Assembly: GCF_001747095.1 (NCBI RefSeq)
Contig: NZ_MDGP01000001.1
Location: 4,446,001-4,510,000 of the forward strand
Direction: 5' to 3'
Origin: Roseivirga sp. 4D4
Lineage (GTDB): Bacteria > Bacteroidota > Bacteroidia > Cytophagales > Cyclobacteriaceae
DNA length: 64,000 nucleotides
Every line of letters begins with the position of its first letter. Within the stretch, counting starts at the first letter, position 1. Under the pieces are notes generated by a model. It saw only the letters and a list, made by a program, of their open reading frames with translations, made no database searches and was not told the origin of the DNA. The translations under genes were made by a program, and so were the position numbers. Shown here one piece after another: positions 26,108 to 34,468 of the stretch.

Positions 26108-26470
26108 ATGAGCAAAGACATAGTTTCACTGGAAGGCATGGAATTCTATGCCTTTCATGGTTTTTATGAGGAAGAAAGAGAGAAAGGAAACGAGTTCATT
26201 GTGGATGTTCATGTCACCACAGACTTCACTATCGCCTCTGAACATGATGACCTTGACGGCACCGTCAATTATGAAAGAATCTATGCCATTACTAAAGAGG
26301 AAATGGCGATTCCTACCAAACTCCTTGAACGTGTGGCACAAAGAATTTTAGAAAGGCTTTTCGAAGCCTTTAATGACATCTTCACTATTGAGATTTCTGT
26401 AGCCAAGAAAAACCCACCAGTTGGCGGTCAGGTAAAGCAATCTCGGATAACCATGATTCGTCACAAATAG
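26108..26470 (+). CDS. folB: dihydroneopterin aldolase
   Basis: The 120-residue enzyme fits FolB in length and pattern: LEGMEFYAFHGFYEEEREKGNEF at the start carries the substrate-binding Tyr/His region, LDGTVNYERIYAI the central motif, and ISVAKKNPPVGG the catalytic Lys region. It splits 7,8-dihydroneopterin into hydroxymethyl-dihydropterin and glycolaldehyde during folate synthesis, as an octamer in the cytosol. It begins 1 bp after the DivIVA-like gene and is followed by the helicase 22 bp later. Confidence 0.93.
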   Translation: MSKDIVSLEGMEFYAFHGFYEEEREKGNEFIVDVHVTTDFTIASEHDDLDGTVNYERIYAITKEEMAIPTKLLERVAQRILERLFEAFNDIFTIEISVAKKNPPVGGQVKQSRITMIRHK

Positions 26471-26492
26471 TACTGCACACAGGTACATTCCA

Positions 26493-28385
26493 ATGACCGA
26501 AGCCCAATCTACCATCCAGCATCTCAAGGAACTGCTCCGAATTGAGAAAGACGAAGACTATGCGCAATACCAGCGTAAGATGCTTCATACTTCAATTGAG
26601 GAAAGAAGGCAGAAGGGTGTGACATGGTATCCGGTTCAATTGATGAATCAATACATCAGCACAGGCGATCGATATACGCTTGAGTTGGATCGGACCACGC
26701 ATTTAGAACAGAATCATGCTTTTCAGGTCGGTGCTATTGCCAGTGTCTTCTCAGGTCATGGTGAAGATGCTGATGCTGTTTCTGGTGTCATCAGTTATGT
26801 CAGGAATGACAAAGTTCGTATCGTGCTCAATTCTAGTGATATCCCTGATTGGATTAGAGATGGAAAACTGGGTGTGAACCTGCTCTTCGATGAGGGTGGC
26901 TATCGCGAAATGCAAAAGGCATTGAAGGAAGTGCATAGTGCTGAAACTGGACGGTTGGCTGATCTAAGAGAGATACTCTATGGCGATAAGCCAGCATCCT
27001 TTAAGAAGGGCTTCGATTTTCAGTCGGTAAATCTTAATGAGGGTCAGAATAAGGCACTGACGCAAATCTTCAATGCCAAGGATGTGGCAATAATTCATGG
27101 CCCTCCGGGTACTGGGAAAACCACCACCTTGGTCAATGCCATCAAAGAAGTGGTAAAGACGGAAAAGCAGGTTTTGGTCTGTGCTCAAAGTAATGCTGCG
27201 GTAGACCTCTTAGTAGAGAAACTCGATGGTCTTGGTATTGAAGTCTTGAGAATTGGTCACCCGGCTCGACTGACACCTGAGGTAATTGAAAATAGCCTGG
27301 ATGTAAAGATATCCAAACACCCATTTTTTAAAGAATTGAAAGACATTCGGAAGCGTGCCGATGAGTACCGAAAGATGGGGCAGAAATACAAAAGAAACTT
27401 TGGGTACGAAGAACGAATGCAGCGTAAGCTGGTCATGCAAGAAGCCCGAATGCTAAAAGGCGATGCCGATCGTATCGAATCCCAAATTATGGAAGATCTG
27501 GTTGATCGAGCCCAAGTGGTGGCTTGTACCCTCGTTGGATCGACACACCGACTGATTCAAGACTGTACCTTTAAATCTGTATTTATCGATGAGGCCTCTC
27601 AGGCATTAGAGCCTGCTTGCTGGATCGCAATACGCAAAGCACACCGCGTGATTATGGCTGGGGATCATCTACAATTGCCTCCAACAATTAAGTCGCTTCA
27701 GGCAGCTAAGGATGGCCTTGCTCATACCCTATTTGAAAAGGCCATAGCCCATATTGAAGGGTCCGTAATGCTCGAAACGCAGTATCGAATGCACCCTGAT
27801 ATCATGAAATTCTCTGGAGATCATTTCTATGATGGAAAGCTAAAGACTGCTGAAGAAGTACTTCAAAGAGAGAAAGGTAGCGAAATAGAGCACTTTCAGT
27901 TTATTGACACCGCTGGTTGTGGTTTTCACGAAAAGGTCAATAAGGAAACTTTGAGTACTTACAATGAGGAGGAGGCAGATCTTTTGCTTAAACACTTGGC
28001 CAATAATCTTTCCTTGGAGAAATCAGTAGGTATTATTGCCCCATATAAAGCACAAATCGAGTTGCTGAAAGACCTGCTCATAAAGAATCCAGCCTTTGAT
28101 GCCGTTAGAGAACAAATCTCTGTGAACACAGTGGATGCGTTTCAGGGGCAGGAGAGGGATGTAATCTATATCGGCCTGACGAGGAGCAATGAACAGAATG
28201 AGATAGGTTTCTTAAAAGAGTATCGCAGAATGAATGTAGCCATGACCCGAGCCAAAACACAGCTGGTCATTATTGGAGATTCTGCAACGCTTGGACGCGA
28301 TTCCTTTTACAATTCGGTGATCGACTACGCGAATAAAGTAGGTGGATATAAAAGCGCTTTTGAGTTTTTGTATTCTTCCGAATAG
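26493..28385 (+). CDS. UPF1/IGHMBP2-like superfamily 1 helicase
   Basis: The 630-residue protein has a beta-rich N-terminal domain (residues 1-180) and two RecA-like domains. Motifs seen are HGPPGTGKTTTLVNAI (Walker A), AQSNAAVDLLVEKL, VFIDEASQALEPACW (Walker B), GDHLQLPPTI, LETQYRMHPDIM, VNTVDAFQGQERDVIYIGLTRS and RMNVAMTRAKTQLVIIGD. This is the DNA2/UPF1-type ATP-dependent 5'-to-3' helicase group acting on DNA or RNA. A diverged copy of its last 38 codons survives at 29420-29536. Its stop lies 1 bp before the stop of a convergent gene. Confidence 0.9.
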   Translation: MTEAQSTIQHLKELLRIEKDEDYAQYQRKMLHTSIEERRQKGVTWYPVQLMNQYISTGDRYTLELDRTTHLEQNHAFQVGAIASVFSGHGEDADAVSGVISYVRNDKVRIVLNSSDIPDWIRDGKLGVNLLFDEGGYREMQKALKEVHSAETGRLADLREILYGDKPASFKKGFDFQSVNLNEGQNKALTQIFNAKDVAIIHGPPGTGKTTTLVNAIKEVVKTEKQVLVCAQSNAAVDLLVEKLDGLGIEVLRIGHPARLTPEVIENSLDVKISKHPFFKELKDIRKRADEYRKMGQKYKRNFGYEERMQRKLVMQEARMLKGDADRIESQIMEDLVDRAQVVACTLVGSTHRLIQDCTFKSVFIDEASQALEPACWIAIRKAHRVIMAGDHLQLPPTIKSLQAAKDGLAHTLFEKAIAHIEGSVMLETQYRMHPDIMKFSGDHFYDGKLKTAEEVLQREKGSEIEHFQFIDTAGCGFHEKVNKETLSTYNEEEADLLLKHLANNLSLEKSVGIIAPYKAQIELLKDLLIKNPAFDAVREQISVNTVDAFQGQERDVIYIGLTRSNEQNEIGFLKEYRRMNVAMTRAKTQLVIIGDSATLGRDSFYNSVIDYANKVGGYKSAFEFLYSSE

Positions 28386-28386
28386 A

Positions 28387-29064
28387 CTATTTCTGTTTAT
28401 GGTATAGTGTTTTGGGAATGCTTTTTCCGGCCAAAGTGAAGGAGGTATCATTGATGACCTGAAACCTGTAAGCAGAAATTTTATCTTCTATAGTGAATTC
28501 ATTAGCGGGTTTTAAGTATACGCGGATCTTTGCGGAGGCGCTTTTTATCGTATCCAGTTGAATTTTGAGAGTTCTGTAACCCATGGCCCGAACAGTAAGA
28601 ATATTCTCTTTTATTGGTTTGAATAGTAACATAGACAGTTTACCATTTTCATCAGTGTGTAAGATTCTTGAGGCTTTTGTTCCTTCATAATTGATATCGA
28701 TCCATGCAGCTGGGAAGCTAGAGGAATCAGAACTCACAAATACTTGCAGTGATAATGATAGGAGTACAGTGCTTTTTTGATGGTCAAGGTCAATCGAATA
28801 AGCAGACAATTGAGCTGGGTCTAATTTCAAAGATTCATAATGGAAGTAAATACTGTCTTGTTCAAAACTATAGCTCCCTCCTCCTCTATAGGTTGTACCT
28901 AGGTGACCATATCCAGTGTACTTGAACCTATTGCCTTCTAAGAATTCATATGTAAAATAGGGATCGGCATATACCGGCCCATAAACCCCAAGTTCAAACT
29001 CTTGTGCATCAATATGAGCCTGGAAAAAAGTAAAAAAAAGGAATGTCCAGAAAAGTTCTTTCAT
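28387..29064 (-). CDS. hypothetical exported protein with carboxypeptidase-regulatory-like domain
   Basis: The product (225 residues from this start) has a signal peptide (MKELFWTFLFFTFFQAHIDAQ) and a beta-rich body. Its last half resembles the peptidase-regulatory-like beta-sandwich found in many Bacteroidota surface proteins (SRILHTDENGKLSML, NILTVRAMGYRTLKI, AKIRVYLKPANEF). The ATG at 29064 overlaps the upstream stop as ATGA, which favours it over the frame start at 29082. The lipoprotein at 29561-29992 looks like a distant paralogue. No enzymatic function is suggested. Confidence 0.6.
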   Translation of the reverse strand: MKELFWTFLFFTFFQAHIDAQEFELGVYGPVYADPYFTYEFLEGNRFKYTGYGHLGTTYRGGGSYSFEQDSIYFHYESLKLDPAQLSAYSIDLDHQKSTVLLSLSLQVFVSSDSSSFPAAWIDINYEGTKASRILHTDENGKLSMLLFKPIKENILTVRAMGYRTLKIQLDTIKSASAKIRVYLKPANEFTIEDKISAYRFQVINDTSFTLAGKSIPKTLYHKQK

Positions 29065-29276
29065 TCTCTTGGAAGAAACCAATGAACATAATCACAATTA
29101 TCGCATACCAGACATGTGGCTTCTGTGTCGGCCCAATCGATACCAAGTAATGTTGAAACTTGAGTGTTAAGTTGAGCTTGTCGTTCTTCAAACTCTTCAT
29201 GTTGGCAAACGACACACTTCATTCGCGTTCCGTTAACTTCATATGTTCTGGTTTTATCTCTACTAAAAAATCCCAT
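29061..29276 (-). CDS. small zinc-ribbon protein
   Basis: This 71-residue protein has CVVC at residues 21-24 and CLVCDNC at 55-61, a likely zinc-binding knuckle pair, and no signal peptide. It overlaps the start of the following exported-protein gene by the ATGA arrangement, so the two are translationally coupled. I cannot name a family. A short cytosolic nucleic-acid- or protein-binding role is possible. Confidence 0.65.
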   Translation of the reverse strand: MGFFSRDKTRTYEVNGTRMKCVVCQHEEFEERQAQLNTQVSTLLGIDWADTEATCLVCDNCDYVHWFLPRE

Positions 29277-29329
29277 AGGTCATCTGTTAATGTTGGATTC
29301 AATGCATAATACGTAAATCTCAGAGAGAA

Positions 29330-29436
29330 CTATAATGCCTTCGCTAAAACCTGAGTAGCCTCTAGGTGTAATCTAACTCACAACTCTGGCTCAAATGGCT
29401 CCAGTGTTACAAGAGCCATCTGGTTATTATTGGAGG
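29330..29436 (-). pseudogene. fossil 3' end of an ATP-grasp gene
   Basis: Read on the minus strand, this stretch encodes a degraded copy of the C-terminus of the ATP-grasp protein at 30052-30936. The true end is NNDQLALIELELIEPEL then WFRLYPKAARILAEKL. The fossil reads NNQMALVTLEPFEPEL, then TGA in place of the Trp codon, then VRLHLEATQVLAKAL and a stop. It adjoins and slightly overlaps the helicase fossil at 29420, where both parents share the word TGRTCATTATT. Confidence 0.8.
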
Positions 29437-29536
29437 TTCTGCAACGCTTGACTGTGATTCCTTTAACAATTTGGTAATCGACAGTGCAAATAAAATGCGG
29501 AGCTACAAAAGCGCTTTCGAGTTTATTTATAGCTAA
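29420..29536 (+). pseudogene. fossil 3' end of the UPF1-like helicase gene
   Basis: In frame from 29420 to the TAA at 29534, 28 of 38 codons match the end of the helicase at 26493-28385. The match includes the same terminal block YKSAFEF. The rest of the gene is absent. It lies in a 284-bp spacer otherwise without genes. Together with the ATP-grasp fossil it marks the junction of an old tandem duplication. Confidence 0.85.
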
Positions 29537-29560
29537 CCCATCTTAAACAATAAATTCTGA

Positions 29561-29992
29561 TTAGTTACAGCTCGAAAAGACTTCATTCGAGAGATCAAGA
29601 TAAAAGTCGATTTGTAGCGAATCCAAGTTGCCGAAATCGATACTCTTGGTCCTTATTTCCTGATAAAGCATACTTCTAGCTGACAAACGAAATTCAACAT
29701 CTAAATTCCTCATTACCATCATTCGATAGTTTCCAATGTTGTCTGAAATCTCAGTTGTACAAGCCCATTTAATGAAACTTGCTGGCAATGGTTCTTTCTT
29801 TTGAATTGACTCTATCTTTCCGAAGATCAACACAGAATCTGACAGACTTTGGTCAGAGGATTCGTATTTATCGATGGTGTAACCGCCTTCATTGTCAGTT
29901 GGGAATAGTGTCTGTTTTTCTGGATTACAGCCGAGAGTAATTAAGGTCAAAGGTAGGGGCAGAAGGGCCTTGAAAATCTTGCTTCGATTCAT
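29561..29992 (-). CDS. hypothetical lipoprotein
   Basis: The 143-residue protein starts with a lipoprotein signal peptide ending in LITLGC. A peptidase-regulatory-like beta-sandwich follows (PLPASFIKWACTTEISDNIGNYRM, LQIDFYLDLSNEV). Patterns and order resemble the larger protein at 28387-29064, so the two may descend from the duplication whose junction lies at 29420. Location would be the periplasmic or outer face of a membrane. Function unknown. Confidence 0.6.
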   Translation of the reverse strand: MNRSKIFKALLPLPLTLITLGCNPEKQTLFPTDNEGGYTIDKYESSDQSLSDSVLIFGKIESIQKKEPLPASFIKWACTTEISDNIGNYRMMVMRNLDVEFRLSARSMLYQEIRTKSIDFGNLDSLQIDFYLDLSNEVFSSCN

Positions 29993-30051
29993 TTTTCAAG
30001 TGGATTACTTTGGAAAGAAGAAGCGATATTATGAGCAAAAACCCAAGAGAA

Positions 30052-30936
30052 CTATAGCTTTTCGGCTAAAATTCTGGCAGCTTTTGGATATAGCCTAAAC
30101 CAAAGCTCTGGCTCAATCAACTCTAATTCAATAAGAGCCAATTGATCATTATTATCCCTAATTATATCCACTCGAGCATAGGTAGGTTGAGGATCACAGG
30201 CCTTCACCACCTTTTCGGCAAAAGCAATTTCTTCTTGTGACGGGTCATAGAGCTGTACCGTACCCCCAAAATCATCTTGTACACGGAAGTCACCGGGCTT
30301 AGCTACTTTCAATACTGCATGGGTAAATGTTCCACCCATAACCATCAAGGAGACTTCTCCTTTCTCTACTATATTCTTCTGAAAAGGCTGAAGCATCATG
30401 GCCTCTTTCGCGATCAGTTCCTGTAAGATTGCCTCATGATCATTGAGGTTGTCGGCATTGAGTTTATAGGTATGTCGTGCTGCTCCAGAGATACAGGGCT
30501 TTAGAATACAATCTTTCCATCCAGTTTCGCTGGTGAGTTGGGCCAAGCTAGTTTCTTCCCCAATTTCAATATATCGGGTAGGAGGGATATTGATTCCTTG
30601 TTTTTCGAGATCACCCAAGTAGTGTTTATCCATATTCCATTCGATCAGCTCGTAGGAGTTGATCATTTGGGTAAGTTTGCTGGTATGGGCTAACCATGAT
30701 TTCCATTCTTCGAAACGATCGAAGTAATCCCAGGTGGTTCGGAAGATGATCGCTTTGGTATTGGACCAGTCGAATTCCGGATCGGACCAACTTTTTCGTG
30801 ATACCCTATACCCCTTTGCTTGAAGGGCTTCCATAACTAAACGATCTTCATCAAGAACATTTTGTATATACTGATCGATTTGACCAGGTGAAACGTGGTG
30901 ATCGTCCGTGAGAACTACAAAGTCATAAAGGTACAT
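30052..30936 (-). CDS. ATP-grasp domain protein
   Basis: The 294-residue protein has an ATP-grasp layout of the glutathione synthetase/RimK-like kind. An N-terminal alpha/beta part carries FRTTWDYFDRFEEW, the nucleotide lysines are in WKDCILKPCISGAARHTYKL, and QPFQKNIVEKGEVSLMVM is followed by C-terminal metal-ligand segments (YARVDIIRD, LIELELIEPELWF). Enzymes of this fold join a carboxylate to an amine or thiol using ATP. The substrates are unknown. It is divergent from the Asp/Asn hydroxylase gene by 35-70 bp. A broken copy of its last 30 codons lies at 29330-29436. Confidence 0.85.
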   Translation of the reverse strand: MYLYDFVVLTDDHHVSPGQIDQYIQNVLDEDRLVMEALQAKGYRVSRKSWSDPEFDWSNTKAIIFRTTWDYFDRFEEWKSWLAHTSKLTQMINSYELIEWNMDKHYLGDLEKQGINIPPTRYIEIGEETSLAQLTSETGWKDCILKPCISGAARHTYKLNADNLNDHEAILQELIAKEAMMLQPFQKNIVEKGEVSLMVMGGTFTHAVLKVAKPGDFRVQDDFGGTVQLYDPSQEEIAFAEKVVKACDPQPTYARVDIIRDNNDQLALIELELIEPELWFRLYPKAARILAEKL

Positions 30937-31004
30937 GGAGTCATTTTTCTCAAATATATAGCTAGTGATTTATGTATTTCAATCTTGCCTCAATATCTTA
31001 CTCT

Positions 31005-31571
31005 ATGTTCACACATGATGCCATTAGATTACCTTTTAAATTCGATCCAGTACGGCTCAAAAAGGATATGATTGACCTGCAGAAAGTTTCTTGGATTGAT
31101 CATTTTGTCACCCAAAACTACGAGGGCAATTGGTCGGTGATTCCATTGACCGCCCAAAGAGGTAGGGACCACCCTGTTTTGATGGCTTCTGCTGTTCCAG
31201 ATAATGATGATTTTGTTCCAACCCCTTACCTCAAAGAATGCCCATACTATCAAGAGTTACTCGGCATATTTGAGACTAAGCTTTTATCAGTTCGGCTTAT
31301 GAAGTTAACAGCAGGTTCTGAAATAAAGGAGCATCGAGACTATGATTTGGATGAAGAGGATGTAAGGCTTCATATACCGATACAGACCAATGAAGATGTT
31401 CATTTCTATGTCAACCAAAAGGAGGTATTAATGGCAGAAGGCGAATGCTGGTACCTTCGGCTGTCCGATCCGCATAGGGTGATGAATAATAGTGAGCAAG
31501 ACCGGATTCATTTGGTGATGGATATGAAACTCAATGACTGGCTGACAAAGACCTTAAGCGATTCTGCCTAA
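31005..31571 (+). CDS. aspartyl/asparaginyl beta-hydroxylase domain protein
   Basis: The product is a 2-oxoglutarate/iron oxygenase-like protein. The first iron ligands would be in EIKEHRDYDLDE (His, Asp), the distal His in DPHRVMNN, and the core strand is VRLHIPIQTNEDVHFYV. The family hydroxylates Asp/Asn residues or, in some branches, lipid A acyl chains. No signal peptide is seen. The ATG at 31005 is preferred because the frame start at 30972 adds 11 residues in a promoter-like spacer; the longer form cannot be excluded. It is divergent from the ATP-grasp gene. A membrane-anchored relative lies at 40404-41174. Confidence 0.82.
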   Translation: MFTHDAIRLPFKFDPVRLKKDMIDLQKVSWIDHFVTQNYEGNWSVIPLTAQRGRDHPVLMASAVPDNDDFVPTPYLKECPYYQELLGIFETKLLSVRLMKLTAGSEIKEHRDYDLDEEDVRLHIPIQTNEDVHFYVNQKEVLMAEGECWYLRLSDPHRVMNNSEQDRIHLVMDMKLNDWLTKTLSDSA

Positions 31572-31585
31572 GGCTTTTGGAAAAA

Positions 31586-31900
31586 TTATTCCGATGTAAC
31601 ACTATTTGGGTTTACAAAAGTAAAGCCTCTCGCATCGCTTCCCTCATAAAAATCTACCTCAAGCCCTACCAGATACATAGTTTGCCTTTTTTCAATGTGC
31701 ACGGTGATGCCCTGTACCTCATAAGTGAGGTCTCCTTCTTGGGGTTTATCGAAGCCTAACATAAAACCATGTCCGCCACAGCCACCACCTCCTTTGACAC
31801 CAATACGTAGACCATAGCCCTCAGGTATGCTCTTATTGTTCATGATGTTTTTTACTTCCTCAACAGCCTTTTCTGTAAGGCTTACCGGTTCAATGGTCAT
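31586..31900 (-). CDS. A-type Fe-S carrier-like protein (HesB/IscA family), lacking the CxC tail
   Basis: The 104-residue protein shows the IscA/HesB fold: LTEKAVEEVKNIM at the start, LRIGVKGGGGCGGHGFMLGFD with the first conserved Cys, and GSDARGFTFVNPN at the end. The usual CGCG motif, carrying two further cluster ligands, should come just after NPN, but the protein stops with SVTSE. It may have a changed role in iron-sulfur cluster assembly or use other ligands, such as the His in the GGHG segment. It is convergent with the hydroxylase gene and 14 bp from its stop. Confidence 0.8.
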   Translation of the reverse strand: MTIEPVSLTEKAVEEVKNIMNNKSIPEGYGLRIGVKGGGGCGGHGFMLGFDKPQEGDLTYEVQGITVHIEKRQTMYLVGLEVDFYEGSDARGFTFVNPNSVTSE

Positions 31901-32006
31901 AAGAATGAGAATTATTTCACGTTTTCAGATGTAAACTTAAATACCTATTCGAGATTCTCACTAATTTCAGTTTTTAAATGAAAAGCACCGAAGTGTATTC
32001 CGATTT

Positions 32007-32528
32007 ATGGACTATGTAACCGAGTTTTTGAAATTATTAGTTCCAGCTGCCCTGGTCATGTATGCCATGTATCTGGTTATGCGAAATTTTTTACAGAAGC
32101 AGTTTGATAACAGGCTTCTAGATATAAAGATTAAAAACAACGAAACTGTTTTGCCCATTCGCCTGCAGGCTTATGAACGCGTGGCTTTGTTGTTGGAACG
32201 TATTTCTCCGAACAACATGCTTTTGAGGCTAAGTGATCCGTCTATCAGTGCCTATGATTTTCAACAATTGCTATTAAAAGAAATTAGGGAAGAGTTCAAT
32301 CATAACCTCTCACAGCAAGTATATATTTCTGATGGCGTTTGGACGAGAGTTCGGGCTACGGTTAACGATATTGTCACGGCTGTTCAAGAGTCTTCTCAAA
32401 AAATGGATGAAAAGAAAAATGCAATCGATCTGGCGGAGGCGATTTTTGATTATATGATTAAATTGGATAGAGATCCTGTAGGGGAGACACTATCAGTTGT
32501 TAAAGAGGAAATAAGACAATTATTCTAA
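32007..32528 (+). CDS. conserved membrane-anchored protein of unknown function
   Basis: The 173-residue protein has one N-terminal membrane helix (LLVPAALVMYAMYLVM) followed by a helical cytosolic domain with the segment ETVLPIRLQAYERVALLLERI. I recall similar proteins as conserved in Bacteroidota, without a defined activity. It precedes the YkvA-like gene by 10 bp, suggesting co-transcription. The spacer 31901-32006 upstream is AT-rich and presumably carries both divergent promoters. Confidence 0.65.
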   Translation: MDYVTEFLKLLVPAALVMYAMYLVMRNFLQKQFDNRLLDIKIKNNETVLPIRLQAYERVALLLERISPNNMLLRLSDPSISAYDFQQLLLKEIREEFNHNLSQQVYISDGVWTRVRATVNDIVTAVQESSQKMDEKKNAIDLAEAIFDYMIKLDRDPVGETLSVVKEEIRQLF

Positions 32529-32538
32529 CACCCAATAC

Positions 32539-32955
32539 ATGGCCAAGGAACCATCTGCACGAGAAAAAAAGCACTTTAACCGATTCAAAAAGAAGGCTGC
32601 CGCAATTGTCAATGACAGCGAGTCTTTGAAAAACCTTTTGGTGAAGCTAAAAGCGAAGTTAGATGATTCAGAGAAAGATGATTCTCTCCGTGAAAAACTG
32701 GTTGAATACCTGAAACTGGTCTCTCGCATGGTAACCAATACGGTGAGCGGCACCTATAAAGATATGCCTTGGCAAACTTTGGTGATGATAATTGCAGGAT
32801 TACTCTACTTCATCGCACCACTAGACGCACTTCCTGATTTTATCCCAGTAGCGGGCCTGCTAGATGATGCCACTATTCTCGTGTGGCTGGGTAAATGCTT
32901 CCGCGAAGACCTGGAAAATTATAAAACTTGGGAACAAGCGAACTTTTCTGAATAA
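32539..32955 (+). CDS. YkvA family (DUF1232) membrane protein
   Basis: The 138-residue protein has a charged helical N-terminal half. The DUF1232 core follows: KDMPWQTLVMIIAGLLYFIAPLDALPDFIPVAGLLDDATIL, a hydrophobic hairpin with the PLDALPDFIP signature. The family is widespread and its function is not known; it is thought to sit in the inner membrane. It is placed between the anchored protein at 32007 and the thioredoxin-like gene. Confidence 0.85.
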   Translation: MAKEPSAREKKHFNRFKKKAAAIVNDSESLKNLLVKLKAKLDDSEKDDSLREKLVEYLKLVSRMVTNTVSGTYKDMPWQTLVMIIAGLLYFIAPLDALPDFIPVAGLLDDATILVWLGKCFREDLENYKTWEQANFSE

Positions 32956-32996
32956 CAATTATGTTAACTCAGTGTTAGAACATTGAAGATAACATT

Positions 32997-33632
32997 ATGT
33001 CACTTTTGATTAATCAGTCCCTTATCAACAAAGCTTATACCTACGCTTCTTATCGTGAGTTTTTAGATGGTCTATTGGCCAAAGGAAAAACTACAGGAGC
33101 CAATCAGTCCGAGAGTATGATCAACTACGCTACGCTGAATCAGAAGCGCATGCGCAAGTGGGAGAAGATCGGCAAGATTACACCAGAATTAATGGGTAAA
33201 CTACAGGCTGTTGATCAAAAAATGACCTGGCTTGTCATCACCGAAGGTTGGTGTGGTGATGCCGCTCAGAATTTGCCATTTCTTAATAAAATGGCAGAAT
33301 TAAATCCAAACATTGACCTAAGGTTTGTCCTAAGGGATGAAAACTTGCCGCTGATCGATGCATTTTTGACCAATGGCGGCCGTTCCATTCCTAAATTGAT
33401 TGCTTTGGACGATTCTTTGGAAGTTTTAGGCACTTGGGGTCCAAGACCTGAACCTATGCAGAAGGCGTTTCTTGATAACAAAGTGAGTCAGGAAAAGACA
33501 GGCAAGGAGTTTACTGAGTACTTACATTTATGGTATGCGAAAGACAAGGGGCTTACGCTTCAAAATGAATTTTTGGCTATTTTAGATGTATGGAATCAAA
33601 AACTGCAATCATTGCCGGTGCAAGCGGGCTGA
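32997..33632 (+). CDS. thioredoxin-fold protein with a single-Cys motif
   Basis: The 211-residue protein has a thioredoxin-like core (MTWLVITEGWCGDAAQNLPFLNKMAE, then GGRSIPKLIALD with the cis-Pro). The active-site motif is WCGDA rather than WCxxC, so it has only the first Cys. It lacks a signal peptide. Such proteins are common in Bacteroidota and Firmicutes and may bind or reduce substrates with external thiols. Its last 43 bases overlap the next gene. Confidence 0.85.
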   Translation: MSLLINQSLINKAYTYASYREFLDGLLAKGKTTGANQSESMINYATLNQKRMRKWEKIGKITPELMGKLQAVDQKMTWLVITEGWCGDAAQNLPFLNKMAELNPNIDLRFVLRDENLPLIDAFLTNGGRSIPKLIALDDSLEVLGTWGPRPEPMQKAFLDNKVSQEKTGKEFTEYLHLWYAKDKGLTLQNEFLAILDVWNQKLQSLPVQAG

Positions 33633-34240
33633 TTGGCCAGTCACTTACTCAAATGTTACTGAATAGCAAAGACTATGGTCAAGTCATTGCGCTAGTGAGA
33701 AAGCCACTCGGAATCCAGCACGATAAATTAAAAGAACTTACTGTCAACTTCGATCAATTGGCTGATATGGATGAATTTCCAGAGGCCGATGATATCTATT
33801 GTACACTTGGAACAACCATTAAGAATGCGGGTTCACAGGATGCATTCTATAAAGTGGATTTCACTTACCCAATGGAGTTGGCAAAGCGCGCCCTCAAAGC
33901 CGGAGCCAAACGCTTTTTTCTTGTCTCCGCCATGGGATCAAATATGAACTCTAGGAATTTCTACAGCCGTGTTAAAGGGGAGTTGGAAGATAAAATTTCG
34001 TTTCTCGACTATCGTACGATTTACATTTTCAAGCCTTCACTTCTGAGGGGCAATCGAAAAGAGAATCGTCCCGGTGAAAAGATGGCTCAGCTTTTTACGA
34101 GGATTGTTCCTTTTATCGGTCCTTGGAAAAAATACCGTCCCATCCATGCCGATAAAGTGGCTGACGCTATGATGAAAGTAGCCAAGCAAGAAGACAAAGG
34201 CTGCTATTTCTATCAGTCAGAGATTATGCAGAAGATGTAG
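33590..34240 (+). CDS. NAD(P)-binding Rossmann protein, HTATIP2-like
   Basis: The 216-residue protein begins with a dinucleotide-binding segment (AIIAGASGLIGQSLTQMLL) and continues like atypical short-chain reductases of the HTATIP2/NAD(P)H-binding group (YCTLGTTIKNAGSQDAFYKVD, FFLVSAMGSN, YSRVKGELE with the Tyr-x-x-x-Lys-like pair, YIFKPSLLRG). Substrate unknown. It overlaps the thioredoxin-like gene by 43 bp in another frame, pointing to coupled translation. A MITE-like element follows its stop by 13 bp. Confidence 0.85.
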   Translation: MESKTAIIAGASGLIGQSLTQMLLNSKDYGQVIALVRKPLGIQHDKLKELTVNFDQLADMDEFPEADDIYCTLGTTIKNAGSQDAFYKVDFTYPMELAKRALKAGAKRFFLVSAMGSNMNSRNFYSRVKGELEDKISFLDYRTIYIFKPSLLRGNRKENRPGEKMAQLFTRIVPFIGPWKKYRPIHADKVADAMMKVAKQEDKGCYFYQSEIMQKM

Positions 34241-34253
34241 TAGCACTTTTCCC

Positions 34254-34421
34254 CGTCACCCTGAACTTGTTTCAGGGTCTTAAATATTTGTGGACTTCCA
34301 AGATGCTTTATATAAGCTTGCCTGTCGACAGACGGCTAAGACTTTTTATATTGTTTTGACACTATACAAGGCCGAGATCCTGAAAAGAGCCTGCCAGTCG
34401 GTAGACAGGTTCAGTATGACG
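34254..34421. repeat. MITE-like element B (168 bp) with CGTCA...TGACG ends
   Basis: The left end CGTCACCCTGAAC and the reversed right end CGTCATACTGAAC match at 11 of 13 bases. A second block, TTTCAGGGTCT (34270-34280), pairs with AGATCCTGAAA (34375-34385). The right arm is interrupted by a 23-base piece containing CCTGCCAGTCGGTAGACAGG. A related small palindrome, GCCTGTCGACAGACGGC, lies in the middle. No gene is present. Such CGTCA-CCCTGAAC words are, from memory, frequent intergenic repeats in this phylum. Confidence 0.65.
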
Positions 34422-34468
34422 ATCGATTGGTTCTCAAGGTGGCGGATGGAGCTTGGTATTTAGACCAT

